Assembly (NCBI RefSeq): GCF_003149455.1
Contig: NZ_QFFK01000002.1
Coordinates: 310,001-374,000 of the forward strand
Source: Chitinophaga deserti
GTDB taxonomy: Bacteria > Bacteroidota > Bacteroidia > Chitinophagales > Chitinophagaceae
DNA length: 64,000 nt
Direction of reading: 5' to 3'
Below the pieces are notes generated by a model. It saw nothing but the letters and a program-made list of their open reading frames with translations. It was not told the origin of the DNA and did no database searches. The position numbers were made by a program, and so were the translations under genes. Positions 18,716-27,345 of the stretch are shown one piece after another; positions within the stretch are counted from its first letter, which is position 1, and each line of letters opens with the position of its first letter.

Positions 18716-20920
18716 GTGATGGCTGTTGCAAAGGTAAGTTTGTTGGATGCATTACACGAACATTTTGGGTTTGATACCTTCAAAGGGAATCAGGAGAAGA
18801 TTATTAATAGCATACTTTCCGGAAAAGATACATTTGTGATCATGCCAACCGGCGGCGGTAAATCTCTCTGCTACCAACTGCCGGCCCTGATGAGCCCCGG
18901 AGTAGCGCTCATAGTAAGCCCGCTGATCGCGCTGATGAAAAACCAGGTAGACCTGGTTCGTTCTTACAGCAGCAAGGATAACGTGGCTCACTTCCTGAAT
19001 TCTACCCTCACTAAGGCCCAGATCAAGAAGGTTCGTACCGATTTGCAGTCCGGCAAAACAAAAATGCTGTACGTAGCGCCTGAAACGCTTACGAAACAGG
19101 AAAATATCGACTTCTTCCGCGAGCTGGAGATTTCCTTCATAGCTGTGGATGAAGCTCACTGTATTTCCGAATGGGGGCACGACTTCCGTCCGGAATACCG
19201 GCGTTTAAAGGAAATGATCGAAATGATCAGCCCTAAACTCCCCATTATCGCTCTCACCGCTACCGCTACGCCTAAAGTGCAGAGCGATATCATCAAGAAC
19301 CTGGAACTGCACGAACCGGCGGTTTACATGTCGTCCTTCAACCGGCCCAACCTCTACTACGAGATCCGTCCGAAACGCAAGAAGGAACAAACCATCAAGG
19401 AGATCGTTAAGTTCATTCACCTGCATAAAGACAAATCGGGCATCATTTACACGCTTAACCGTAAAACCACGGAAGAGCTGGCCGATATGCTCGTTGCCAA
19501 CGGTATTAAAGCCGTTGCCTACCATGCCGGACTGGATGCCACCACCCGTGCCCAGAGGCAGGATATGTTCCTCCTGGAAGACGTGGAGGTGATTGTAGCC
19601 ACGATCGCCTTCGGCATGGGGATCGATAAGCCGGATGTTCGCTTCGTGATCCACTACAACATCCCCAAATCCCTCGAAAACTATTACCAGGAAACCGGCC
19701 GCGCAGGGCGCGACGGGCTGGAAGGGAACTGCATCTGCTTCTATTCCTACCAGGATGTACAGAAGCTGGAGCATCTGATGCGCGATAAACCCCTTTCCGA
19801 AAGGGAAATGGGGGCACAGCTCATCAACGAAACCGTTGCTTATGCCGAAAGCGCCGTATGCCGCCGCAAAGTGATCCTCCATTACTTCGGTGAAAAATAC
19901 GATACGGAGAACTGTGGCAAGTGCGATAACTGCCGTAACCCGAAAGAGAAAATCGAAGTCAAGAACCGTGTCGTTATAGCCCTGAAAGCTATCCAGTCTC
20001 TCGAAGAACGATTCGGCTCCGACTATGTCGTGAATATCATTACCGGGAAAACGAACCCCCAGATCACCACGTTCCGCCACGATAAGCTGGAGGTATTCGG
20101 AGAAGGGAAGGAGTTCGACGCCCATTTCTGGAACTCACTCCTCCGGCAGATGATGCTGGAAGGACTGATCGATAAAGATATCGAAGAATACGGCCTGCTC
20201 AAGATCACCGAAAAGGGCCGTAAGTTCATGAAAAAGCCCTACCTCATCCACGTGGCCCTCAACCACCAGTTCGAAGAGGAAGTGGCCGAAGAAGAAGAAA
20301 ACGCCGCCGCAGAGCCACAGCCTGCAGCAGACCCCGTGCTCTTCGAAATGCTGAAAGATCTGCGTAAGAAAGTGGCGAAAGAGAAAAACCTGCCTCCCTT
20401 CGTCATCTTCCTCGAAACATCCCTGGAAGATATGGCCACCCAATTCCCTACCAACACCCAGGAACTCGAAAAGATCCAGGGCGTGAGCAAAGGAAAGGCC
20501 ATCCGCTACGGTAAACAGTTTATCGACGTAATCTCCAAATTTGTAGAGGAAAATGATATTGTAAGGCCGGACGATTTCGTGCTGAAAAGCGTGGTTAATA
20601 AAAGCGGGCTGAAAGTGTTCATCATTCAGAACATTGACAAGAAGATGCCCCTTGAAACCATTGCCCGTAACAAAGAACTTTCCTACTCCCAGCTGCTCGA
20701 TGAAATGGAAACCATCGTAGCCAGTGGTACCAAACTGAACCTGGACTATTGCATCGACGAAGAGCTGGACGATTACGCACAGGACGAGATACTGGAATAT
20801 TTCAAAGGCTGCGAAACATCGAGCCTTGCTGTAGCGAAAGAAGAACTGGAAGAAGGCAACTATTCGATTGAACAGTTGAAATTAATGCGCATCAAGTTTT
20901 TAGTGGTTTATGGGAATTAA
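18716..20920 (+). CDS. recQ: RecQ family ATP-dependent DNA helicase
   Basis: A 734-residue 3'-5' helicase for recombination and repair. Walker A MPTGGGKSLCYQLP is near residue 43 and the DEAH box VDEAHCISEWGHDFRPEYRR near 143. GMGIDKPDVRFVIHYN and QETGRAGRDG of motifs V and VI lie near 300-335. The RQC zinc cluster (CRRKVILHYFGE..CGKCDNC) is at about 380-412, the HRDC domain about 535-610, and a C-terminal extension completes it. The second codon pair (MM) makes the start ambiguous by one residue. The stop overlaps the DUF3050 gene by 11 bp. Confidence 0.96.
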   Translation: MMAVAKVSLLDALHEHFGFDTFKGNQEKIINSILSGKDTFVIMPTGGGKSLCYQLPALMSPGVALIVSPLIALMKNQVDLVRSYSSKDNVAHFLNSTLTKAQIKKVRTDLQSGKTKMLYVAPETLTKQENIDFFRELEISFIAVDEAHCISEWGHDFRPEYRRLKEMIEMISPKLPIIALTATATPKVQSDIIKNLELHEPAVYMSSFNRPNLYYEIRPKRKKEQTIKEIVKFIHLHKDKSGIIYTLNRKTTEELADMLVANGIKAVAYHAGLDATTRAQRQDMFLLEDVEVIVATIAFGMGIDKPDVRFVIHYNIPKSLENYYQETGRAGRDGLEGNCICFYSYQDVQKLEHLMRDKPLSEREMGAQLINETVAYAESAVCRRKVILHYFGEKYDTENCGKCDNCRNPKEKIEVKNRVVIALKAIQSLEERFGSDYVVNIITGKTNPQITTFRHDKLEVFGEGKEFDAHFWNSLLRQMMLEGLIDKDIEEYGLLKITEKGRKFMKKPYLIHVALNHQFEEEVAEEEENAAAEPQPAADPVLFEMLKDLRKKVAKEKNLPPFVIFLETSLEDMATQFPTNTQELEKIQGVSKGKAIRYGKQFIDVISKFVEENDIVRPDDFVLKSVVNKSGLKVFIIQNIDKKMPLETIARNKELSYSQLLDEMETIVASGTKLNLDYCIDEELDDYAQDEILEYFKGCETSSLAVAKEELEEGNYSIEQLKLMRIKFLVVYGN

Positions 20921-21677
20921 AGAAGTTAAACAACAAATAGGAGACGTACGTTCACAGATTGTGCATCACCCGCTGTACAGGCATTTGCGTACCATTGAAG
21001 ACGTGCGGAAGTTCATGGAACACCATGTATTTGCCGTATGGGATTTCATGAGCCTGCTGAAAGGATTACAGGGTGCCCTCACCTGTGTAACCACTCCATG
21101 GGTGCCGGTAGGCTCTCCTGAAACAAGGTTCCTTATCAACGAAATAGTTACCGGCGAAGAAAGCGATCTGGATTCCACAGGCACCATGCATTACAGCCAC
21201 TTCGAACTGTACATCCTCGCGATGGAGCAGGCCGGTGCAGATACATCCAGAATCAAAAACCTGGTGGAAGGGATCCGCAGCGGGAAGCCATTGAGCACAT
21301 TGCTGGAAGGATTCCCCGCTTCCGTGAAAGGATTTCTTGAATTTACTTTCGAAGTAATCAATACCGGCAAGCCGCACATCATGGCTGCCGTGTTTACTTT
21401 CGGCCGCGAAGATCTTATTCCTGATATGTTCTATTCACTGGTGAAAGATCTCAACGATCAGTTCCCCGGAAAGTTCGATATTTTCATCTATTACCTCGAG
21501 CGTCATATCGAAGTAGACGGCGATCATCACAGCAAACTCGCAGAAAAAATGGTGGATGAACTTTGCGGAAGCGATGAAACCAAGTGGGCTGAAAGTGCCG
21601 CCTATGCTGTGAAAGCGCTGGAGTGGAGAAATAATTTATGGAATGGCATTTCTGCAAAAGCAGAAATTTTTGAATAA
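20910..21677 (+). CDS. DUF3050 family protein
   Basis: A 255-residue soluble protein with HPLYRHLRTIEDVRKFMEHH at about 19-38 and VWDFMSLLKGLQ at about 42-53. Histidines and glutamates are spaced along helices (FIYYLERHIEVDGDHH at about 193-208), in keeping with a heme-oxygenase-like all-helical fold, to which DUF3050 is related as far as I recall. No function is established. It overlaps recQ by 11 bp and is probably cotranscribed with it. Confidence 0.85.
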   Translation: MGIKEVKQQIGDVRSQIVHHPLYRHLRTIEDVRKFMEHHVFAVWDFMSLLKGLQGALTCVTTPWVPVGSPETRFLINEIVTGEESDLDSTGTMHYSHFELYILAMEQAGADTSRIKNLVEGIRSGKPLSTLLEGFPASVKGFLEFTFEVINTGKPHIMAAVFTFGREDLIPDMFYSLVKDLNDQFPGKFDIFIYYLERHIEVDGDHHSKLAEKMVDELCGSDETKWAESAAYAVKALEWRNNLWNGISAKAEIFE

Positions 21678-21680
21678 TGT

Positions 21681-21711
21681 TTTGGAGTTTTCAATAATTG
21701 TCCTACTTTTG
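21681..21711 (+). promoter_or_regulatory. promoter of tRNA-Phe
   Basis: TTTG at 21681-21684 and TACTTTTG at 21704-21711 are separated by exactly 19 bp, a full match to the Bacteroidota consensus. The tRNA begins 29 bp after the -7 box. Confidence 0.8.
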
Positions 21712-21739
21712 CAATCCCCTTTACAGAGAAGGGCGCCTT

Positions 21740-21812
21740 GGTGCGGTAGCTCAGTTGGTAGAGCAATGGACTGAAAATCCATGTGTCGCCGGTTCGATCC
21801 CGGCCCACACCA
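21740..21812 (+). tRNA. tRNA-Phe (GAA anticodon)
   Basis: A 73-nt cloverleaf. The D arm GCTC-AGTTGGTA-GAGC is at 21749-21764. The anticodon arm ATGGA-CTGAAAA-TCCAT carries GAA at 21773-21775, and the T arm GCCGG-TTCGATC-CCGGC is at 21788-21804. The acceptor strands GGTGCGG and CCACACC pair except for a C5-A68 mismatch. CCA is not fully encoded (A73 is followed by CAG). Confidence 0.95.
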
Positions 21813-21819
21813 CAGAAAA

Positions 21820-21843
21820 AGAGATCATCGAAAGATGGTCTCT
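21820..21843 (+). terminator. tRNA-Phe terminator
   Basis: AGAGATCATC and GATGGTCTCT form a 10-bp stem (one G-T pair) with a GAAA tetraloop, followed by a run of T. The remaining 340 bp up to 22186 is AT-rich and holds no recognisable gene. Confidence 0.88.
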
Positions 21844-22186
21844 TTTTTTTTATTGTAGCTGGCAGTCTATTTACCGGTTAATAATACTTCATCCCAATCT
21901 TGTTTTGCTCATTACAAGCTTCCTCGCAATGTATACCCCTCCCTTTTGAGCATTTGCCATAACAGATTGTGAAATAAATCCTTACCATCCATGGCCTTCC
22001 ACAATTTCCCCCACCCATTCGGCGGTGAAGGCATCCCCTGATTTTGTTCCCATTCCTCTTCTAAAAGCAACATTTTCCATGATAGATCAGTAAAAAAATT
22101 CCCTCTTTTTTTAACGTTGTTGTCCCATTTTCATTTTCCCGTTCCTTATTCTATCATAACTACATAAAGAAATAAAAACGGGGTAT

Positions 22187-22399
22187 ATGAAACCAAACGA
22201 ACAACACAAAAGAGCCTTAATTATATGGCTGGCAATCTATCCTTTGATAACGATTTTAACCCTGTTCCCGGGAGAATACCTGATCCACCTTCCTTTATAT
22301 GTCAGAACGCTGATTATGACCATCATCGCTGTTCCGCTTATGTTTTACGGCATGGTTCCTATACTGAATAAATTGTTTCACATCTGGCTGAACAACTAA
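22187..22399 (+). CDS. small two-helix membrane protein
   Basis: A 70-residue protein with two hydrophobic stretches (about 9-26 and 40-60: IIWLAIYPLITILTLFPG and TLIMTIIAVPLMFYGMVPIL). No catalytic motif is visible and no family name can be given. It precedes the NTF2-like gene by 41 bp in one direction, which suggests an operon. Confidence 0.7.
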   Translation: MKPNEQHKRALIIWLAIYPLITILTLFPGEYLIHLPLYVRTLIMTIIAVPLMFYGMVPILNKLFHIWLNN

Positions 22400-22440
22400 A
22401 ATAGCGCACATACATCCTTATCATCAATAAAAAGATCAAT

Positions 22441-22806
22441 ATGTCAGACAAAATAAAACAAGCCATCATCAACTTTGTAAAGGGTGGCGACAACAGCGAT
22501 GTTCAATTATTAGACAAAGTATTGCACAAAGACTTCCGGGTTACCAACAACGGCTTTATGGGAATACCAGGCGTAACCATTATCGGGAAGGATAAGTACC
22601 TGCAAAATATTCGGGACGGCATTTTTGGAGGCCTCCCAAGAAAAATGCAGATTGAATCAATAGAAGAAAGCGGCACCATCGCCATGGTGAAACTGCGGCT
22701 GGAAAGTTCAGAAAACTATTTTGTTTCTTACAATTCACTCGTGCTGGATACAGATAACGAATGGCGGATCGTCAATAATCTGGCAGTCGTTGAAGCAAAA
22801 AAGTAA
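22441..22806 (+). CDS. NTF2-like / putative lumazine-binding protein
   Basis: A 121-residue single-domain protein of the NTF2-like fold, closest in look to the Bacteroidota 'putative lumazine-binding' group (PF12893). The N-terminal helix IKQAIINFVKGGDNSDVQLLDKVLHKDFR leads into beta strands with MVKLRLESSENYFVSYNSLV and the terminal DTDNEWRIVNNLAVVEAK. A function cannot be deduced. Confidence 0.8.
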   Translation: MSDKIKQAIINFVKGGDNSDVQLLDKVLHKDFRVTNNGFMGIPGVTIIGKDKYLQNIRDGIFGGLPRKMQIESIEESGTIAMVKLRLESSENYFVSYNSLVLDTDNEWRIVNNLAVVEAKK

Positions 22807-23020
22807 GGCCGCTTTACATTTTTTCATGTTTTGTACGATTTGATAGCGCTGGTGTTTGATCCTAATAACTTTCCGTGTTTTCTAAAATATTCAACCTCAC
22901 TTCCATTGCGGTTGCAGGAATAGAAATTGTGCCGCGGCGGGTTTAAATATCCTCCGATTCACCCCTGGCACCCCTCTGATGCGTCTTACGTATATTCAGT
23001 TACAACAAAATCATCCTTAC

Positions 23021-23773
23021 ATGGGAATCATCACTTCCGTTATCACTTTTAAAGGCAAAGTGGGCAATATGATTGCCTACGAGCGCAACGGCAAAACCTG
23101 CCTGCGCACTGTGCCTGAAACCGTCAGGCAAACGGCCAATACCCGCCGTTCCGCCAAATGGTTCGGCGCTGCCAGCCGTAAAGGCGCCCTTATCCGCAGC
23201 GCACTGGCGCCCGATCTCGACATCCTCTGCGATGGCCATGCCGTGAACCGGCTCAACAGTACCATCGTAACCGCTGGCAGGAACAACCACGCAGCCCTGA
23301 AAGGCTTCCGCTTCAATGGGCATACCGGCATCGAAAAGTTCTTCCCCGAGATGCCTGTCTTCTCACAGGATGGTAAGCTGCATATCCCCGCGCAGAAGCT
23401 ACAGGGCTTTGGAGATGCGGTACGGATGGAGGTAAAGCTCATCGCCACCCGGATCGACTTCACCACCCGCAGCGTTACAGGGATGGATGCAGACGTGCTG
23501 CACATCGACCTGGAGCAACCTTTCACAGGAGCGGATTTAACAGTAAACGTACCCGGCAAAGGAACTTTGCTGGTGACCCTGCAGGTGAGGACCTTCCTGA
23601 AAGACGGGGTTTCCTACGACAGAAGGCTTAATGCCGCCGAAATCATCGCCGTGGAAGAAGTGGTAACCCCGGAAGTGGTAGCCCCCAAATCGCGCCCCAA
23701 CAAGCGGCAACCCCACGCTTCACTGGTTACCAAACCCACTATAAACGGTCAGGACCCCGTTCCGCGGGAATAA
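23021..23773 (+). CDS. unknown protein with GKVGNMIAYERNGK N-terminal motif
   Basis: A 250-residue protein; ATG 23021 (MGIITSVITFKGKVGNMIAY) is preferred to the upstream in-frame Met at 22979. The pattern of a short beta hairpin (FKGKVGNMIAYERNGKTCLR), an Arg/Thr-rich helix (RQTANTRRSAKWFGAASRKGALIRSAL) and a beta-rich remainder resembles a widespread group of Bacteroidota hypotheticals opening with 'GTIGN-x-Y-x-GK'. That similarity is from memory. It ends in a proline/lysine-rich tail. No signal peptide is seen. Function unknown. Confidence 0.7.
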   Translation: MGIITSVITFKGKVGNMIAYERNGKTCLRTVPETVRQTANTRRSAKWFGAASRKGALIRSALAPDLDILCDGHAVNRLNSTIVTAGRNNHAALKGFRFNGHTGIEKFFPEMPVFSQDGKLHIPAQKLQGFGDAVRMEVKLIATRIDFTTRSVTGMDADVLHIDLEQPFTGADLTVNVPGKGTLLVTLQVRTFLKDGVSYDRRLNAAEIIAVEEVVTPEVVAPKSRPNKRQPHASLVTKPTINGQDPVPRE

Positions 23774-25067
23774 CCCGCAGCCATGAATAAGGATATTTTG
23801 TTGTAAGAAGTTCATTATCAATTCATACGGATCCACAATCTACCCGGCAGGCCATCCCTCCGAAAGCCATTCCTATGAGCAGAAGGCACCCTGTTTCCTC
23901 CTTACAGGCCTGTTACCAACTAAGCCTTTCCTTCAGATCAAATACTCATCACCTCCGCATCAAGTCCACCTCATGTCCACCTCATCTCCGAACTTAATTG
24001 CAGGTTACTACGTAGTTACTACACAGATACTATATAGATACCAGCATGTAACACCATACTTTATCCCTCTTTTAGCCCTTAATTATCCCCCTATTAACTG
24101 TGCTTTATTCCGCACACACCAGGTCTTGTCCTCCACATTGATCCCGGTCTGGCCTTAAACTCAACTCCTGATCACCCCACCGGCACGGCTTATATTCCCT
24201 CACAAAGAGGCGTCTCCACGGGAACTTACATCCCCCCGACAAGATTTCTACGCCCGATGCTGCTGCTTTGCCATTTCACAACTATCCCGGTCTGGCCTTA
24301 AACTCAACTCCTGATCACCCCACCGGCACGGCTTATATTCCCTCACATAGAGGCGTCTCCACCGGAACTTACATCCCCCCAACAAGATTTCTACGCCCGA
24401 TGTTGCTGTTTTACCATTTCACAATGCACCCGGTACGGCCTTATGCACTACATCTGTAATCCCGCACACACCAGGTCTTGCCCTCCACATTGATCCCGGT
24501 CTGGCCTTAAACTCAACTCCTGATCACCCCACCGGCACGGCTTATATTCCCCCACAAAGAGGCGTCTCCACCGGAACTTACATCCCCCAATAAGATATCT
24601 ACTCCCGATGATGCTGCTTTGCCATTTCACAACGCTCCCGGTCTGGACTTAAGCACTGCACCTGATTACCTAACCGTCAATGCAAACATGCACCTGAACA
24701 AAGTCATATCCACCGCGAATGCCCTGCTTCTACAATACCTCAGCTTCCACATTTGACACGCTGGGTTTAAACCCAATATTTGTGCTGTTTTTGCCCTCAC
24801 ATCACAGCCCTGCCTAATTCCTCCCGATGTTACCGCCAGTCTTTATACAAGTATTCCGGTCTGGCCTTATGCTCAACGCCATACTTCCCCGAGCCGGAGG
24901 CCGCTCCATCGCAACCTTCACATCTTCCACAGCCCACTGATCCCAAAACTCAACACTCCTTATACTTTTCAACCAAACCACGCGCATCTTTCAAATCCAC
25001 CCATGCATTTCCGGTAAAAGAAAAGCCCGGCGCAGGCGCCAGGCTTTCCGGATACTTCTAACCTTCT
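23774..25067. other. gene-free, pyrimidine-rich intergenic region
   Basis: About 1.3 kb lie between the unknown protein and the SusCD-associated lipoprotein. The plus strand is strongly C/T-rich and poor in G. Open frames here are short, lack ribosome sites and shift between repeat copies. The middle is occupied by the 143-bp repeats listed separately; decayed fragments of the same words (GGTCTGGCCTTA) recur at about 24649 and 24858. Confidence 0.75.
24112..24640. repeat. three copies of a 143-bp repeat plus flanking 30-bp element
   Basis: Copies begin with TCCCGGTCTGGCCTTAAACT at 24142, 24285 and 24494 and run about 143 bp, ending near CCATTTCACAA. They are roughly 95% identical by eye. A second element, CACACACCAGGTCTTG followed by CCTCCACATTGA, precedes copies 1 and 3. 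Truncated starts lie at about 24427 and 24647. The order is therefore B-A-A-a-B-A-a, a segmental duplication. No coding, tRNA or CRISPR character is visible. Confidence 0.85.
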
Positions 25068-25868
25068 TTATAAAGGAGCATTCACAGTATATACAAATGT
25101 TCTGGAGTTCATATTTAACCCCGTAGCCGGCACCAGTGAAAGCCAGATCCTCTTAATAGTTGCCGTAGGCTTCCAACGGATCACGAAGTAACCCGATCCT
25201 GCCTTTGGAGCTATCTGCACTTCTCCCTTAGGGGTTATAAACTCATAGTCCACACCTTCTACCGCCTGGTTAGGCTGCGTTGCCGTGGAGTCATTGACTT
25301 TATACTTTACCGTTAACGCCACAGGGAAACGCGCTGCTGCCTGTGTAATGGCAATCCTGATCGTATCGTTCGCTTCCACTGCCGGACGGAATGTGCGGGA
25401 AGTAGGATTGAAATCCATCCCGGCAGCCGTGAAATTGAAGGTCATCTTCTTAGTGTTTTCGTTTGGCTTTGCATCACCACCATTCAATTCCATCGAGAAG
25501 GATTTACCTGCGGCAGCAGGCTTCACTGAAAAGTAAAACCGGTGGTGGCTGCTGTTTGGGGGAATGCTCAGTTGCCCGAATGCATTCTCGAATTCGATAT
25601 GATCCGGAGCTTTAGCCGTATTCTTCAACCCGGTAGTATCCCAGGTCATCTTCGTTTCTCCTGAAACCTGTGCAGATATCAGCTGCAGCAGGCCGCTGTC
25701 GCGCACCGCCACATTCGCAGTGTAGATGGTTTTAGTATTCACGTTAGATGGCGGATTGGAAAACTCTGCCAGTGCCGGACCGCTGTAAATAAATTCGTTG
25801 TCTTTCTTACAGGCAGTGAAGCAGAGCATGATGGCCAGGATACCGCCAGTGTATTGTAGTCTTTTCAT
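25068..25868 (-). CDS. SusCD-associated outer-surface lipoprotein (DUF4843-like)
   Basis: A 266-residue lipoprotein with lipobox CFTAC (Cys20) followed by KKDNEF, consistent with surface export. The remainder is beta-rich with no catalytic motif. Position and length fit the small lipoproteins (DUF4843/DUF1735 types) that follow SusD in nutrient loci; the exact family is uncertain. It starts 23 bp after susD. Confidence 0.7.
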   Translation of the reverse strand: MKRLQYTGGILAIMLCFTACKKDNEFIYSGPALAEFSNPPSNVNTKTIYTANVAVRDSGLLQLISAQVSGETKMTWDTTGLKNTAKAPDHIEFENAFGQLSIPPNSSHHRFYFSVKPAAAGKSFSMELNGGDAKPNENTKKMTFNFTAAGMDFNPTSRTFRPAVEANDTIRIAITQAAARFPVALTVKYKVNDSTATQPNQAVEGVDYEFITPKGEVQIAPKAGSGYFVIRWKPTATIKRIWLSLVPATGLNMNSRTFVYTVNAPL

Positions 25869-25891
25869 GATTCGTTTTTTTGCTTGATCTG

Positions 25892-27334
25892 TTAATACAA
25901 GGGGTTCTGTACAAGTTTCTTGTTTACGTCCAGCTCAGCGAGGGGAATCGGCGCTACAAGTTTGAAATCATTATTATCGATCGTAGTCACCCCTTTAATG
26001 ATTTGCTGGCCGGTACGCAGGAGGTCGAACAGCCGGTGGCCTTCAAAGGCCAGCTCTATACGCCTTTCCCGCAGGATGGCCTGTATAAGTTCATTATCCT
26101 CCAGGTTGGTGAGTGCGGGTAACATGGCACGGGTGTGGATTACGTTCAGGTCTGCCAGCGCATTCGGATCTTTACCGTTTATACGCGCACGGGCTTCGGC
26201 ACGGTTGAGGTAGAGTTCGGAAACACGGATATACATAATATCGTCTCCTCCACGGTAAGCACGGGCTCCGGGCCATTTCTGTGTCCAGTTAACAGCCTGT
26301 CCTCCTTTATTCCCTGCAATAATGAGCGGGTTACGGCGGATGTCTTGTGGATAAAAGGCATTCAGCAATTCTGTCCGCGCAATTACATCCCCATAACCAT
26401 TGTGCACGGGAGAAACATAAGCGAGATACTGGATGGAGTTAGTACCGAGAGCTTCATACGTTTCAAAGCGGGTACCGAAAATAATCTCCGGATGGAGGTT
26501 TCCCCACTTGCTTACATACGTGGCACTGTCGTTCACGAAATTGATTCGTACAGACGGGGTATTGAATGGCAGCTTACCCAGTGCTGCAGTAGCTGCGGCT
26601 TCTGCTCCGGCCCAATCTCCCTGATAAAGCAGTACGCGGCTTTTGAGGGCAATGGCTGCCAGACTGCTGGCCCGGAAAGGCCCTACCACACCGGTTACCC
26701 CTTCGGCACGGCTCAGTTTATTAGCAGCAGAATCAAGGTCTTTTACAATCTGTGTATATACATCCGCCACTTTTGCCCGTTCAGGGAAACCCGGGAATGC
26801 AGGATCGTTGGCATCAATGTTTGCTTCCAGCACAATAGGCACACCCAGCTCAAAATCGTGCATGTACAAAGGCGGACGGGCGTATGCTCGCACCAGGTCG
26901 AAGTGGTTCAAAGCACGCAGGAAGTAAGATTCCCCTTTGATCTGTTCACTCTCCGCAAAGGAAATACCCGGAACACCATCAATGAACTTGAAGATGTAAT
27001 TACAACGGAAGATATTCTGGTAACAGGTTGCCCACAATACAAAATGCGAACCGCGTGTGTTCCTGGATTCTCCCACCAGGCGGTTGGAGTTGGTTGCGGC
27101 AATATCTGCATTATCTCCCAGCAGCTCCGACTGCAGAATGAAATCGCGCCCATAGTAGCTGGAAACACGCATGTTGTTGTATATAGAAACCAGCGTGGAT
27201 GTAAATGCGTCTTTACTCTTGGCGGCGTCATCAAGATTCACTGCTTCACGAGGCTTTGTTTCCAATAACTTTTCGCAGGAAACCGAAAGAATGCCGATGC
27301 CGGCTATCAGGATATATAAAAATGTTTTTTTCAT
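25892..27334 (-). CDS. SusD/RagB family nutrient-binding lipoprotein
   Basis: A 480-residue outer-membrane lipoprotein that captures an oligosaccharide or other nutrient for the SusC channel. Lipobox LSVSC puts the lipidated Cys at about residue 20. The family landmarks ESYFLRALNHFDLVRAYARPP (about 130-150) and the C-terminal ILRERRIELAFEGHRLFDLLR (about 428-448) are present. It starts 11 bp after the susC stop. Confidence 0.95.
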   Translation of the reverse strand: MKKTFLYILIAGIGILSVSCEKLLETKPREAVNLDDAAKSKDAFTSTLVSIYNNMRVSSYYGRDFILQSELLGDNADIAATNSNRLVGESRNTRGSHFVLWATCYQNIFRCNYIFKFIDGVPGISFAESEQIKGESYFLRALNHFDLVRAYARPPLYMHDFELGVPIVLEANIDANDPAFPGFPERAKVADVYTQIVKDLDSAANKLSRAEGVTGVVGPFRASSLAAIALKSRVLLYQGDWAGAEAAATAALGKLPFNTPSVRINFVNDSATYVSKWGNLHPEIIFGTRFETYEALGTNSIQYLAYVSPVHNGYGDVIARTELLNAFYPQDIRRNPLIIAGNKGGQAVNWTQKWPGARAYRGGDDIMYIRVSELYLNRAEARARINGKDPNALADLNVIHTRAMLPALTNLEDNELIQAILRERRIELAFEGHRLFDLLRTGQQIIKGVTTIDNNDFKLVAPIPLAELDVNKKLVQNPLY

Positions 27335-27345
27335 GTTGTGCTGTT

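Noticed and set aside
26346..26354. Perfect DnaA box in susD (also single boxes at 41401 and 44797)
   Set aside because: Isolated 9-mers in coding sequence, as expected by chance in 64 kb.
26135..27268. Long plus-strand frame opposite susD
   Set aside because: Antisense shadow; the minus-strand SusD reading is unmistakable.
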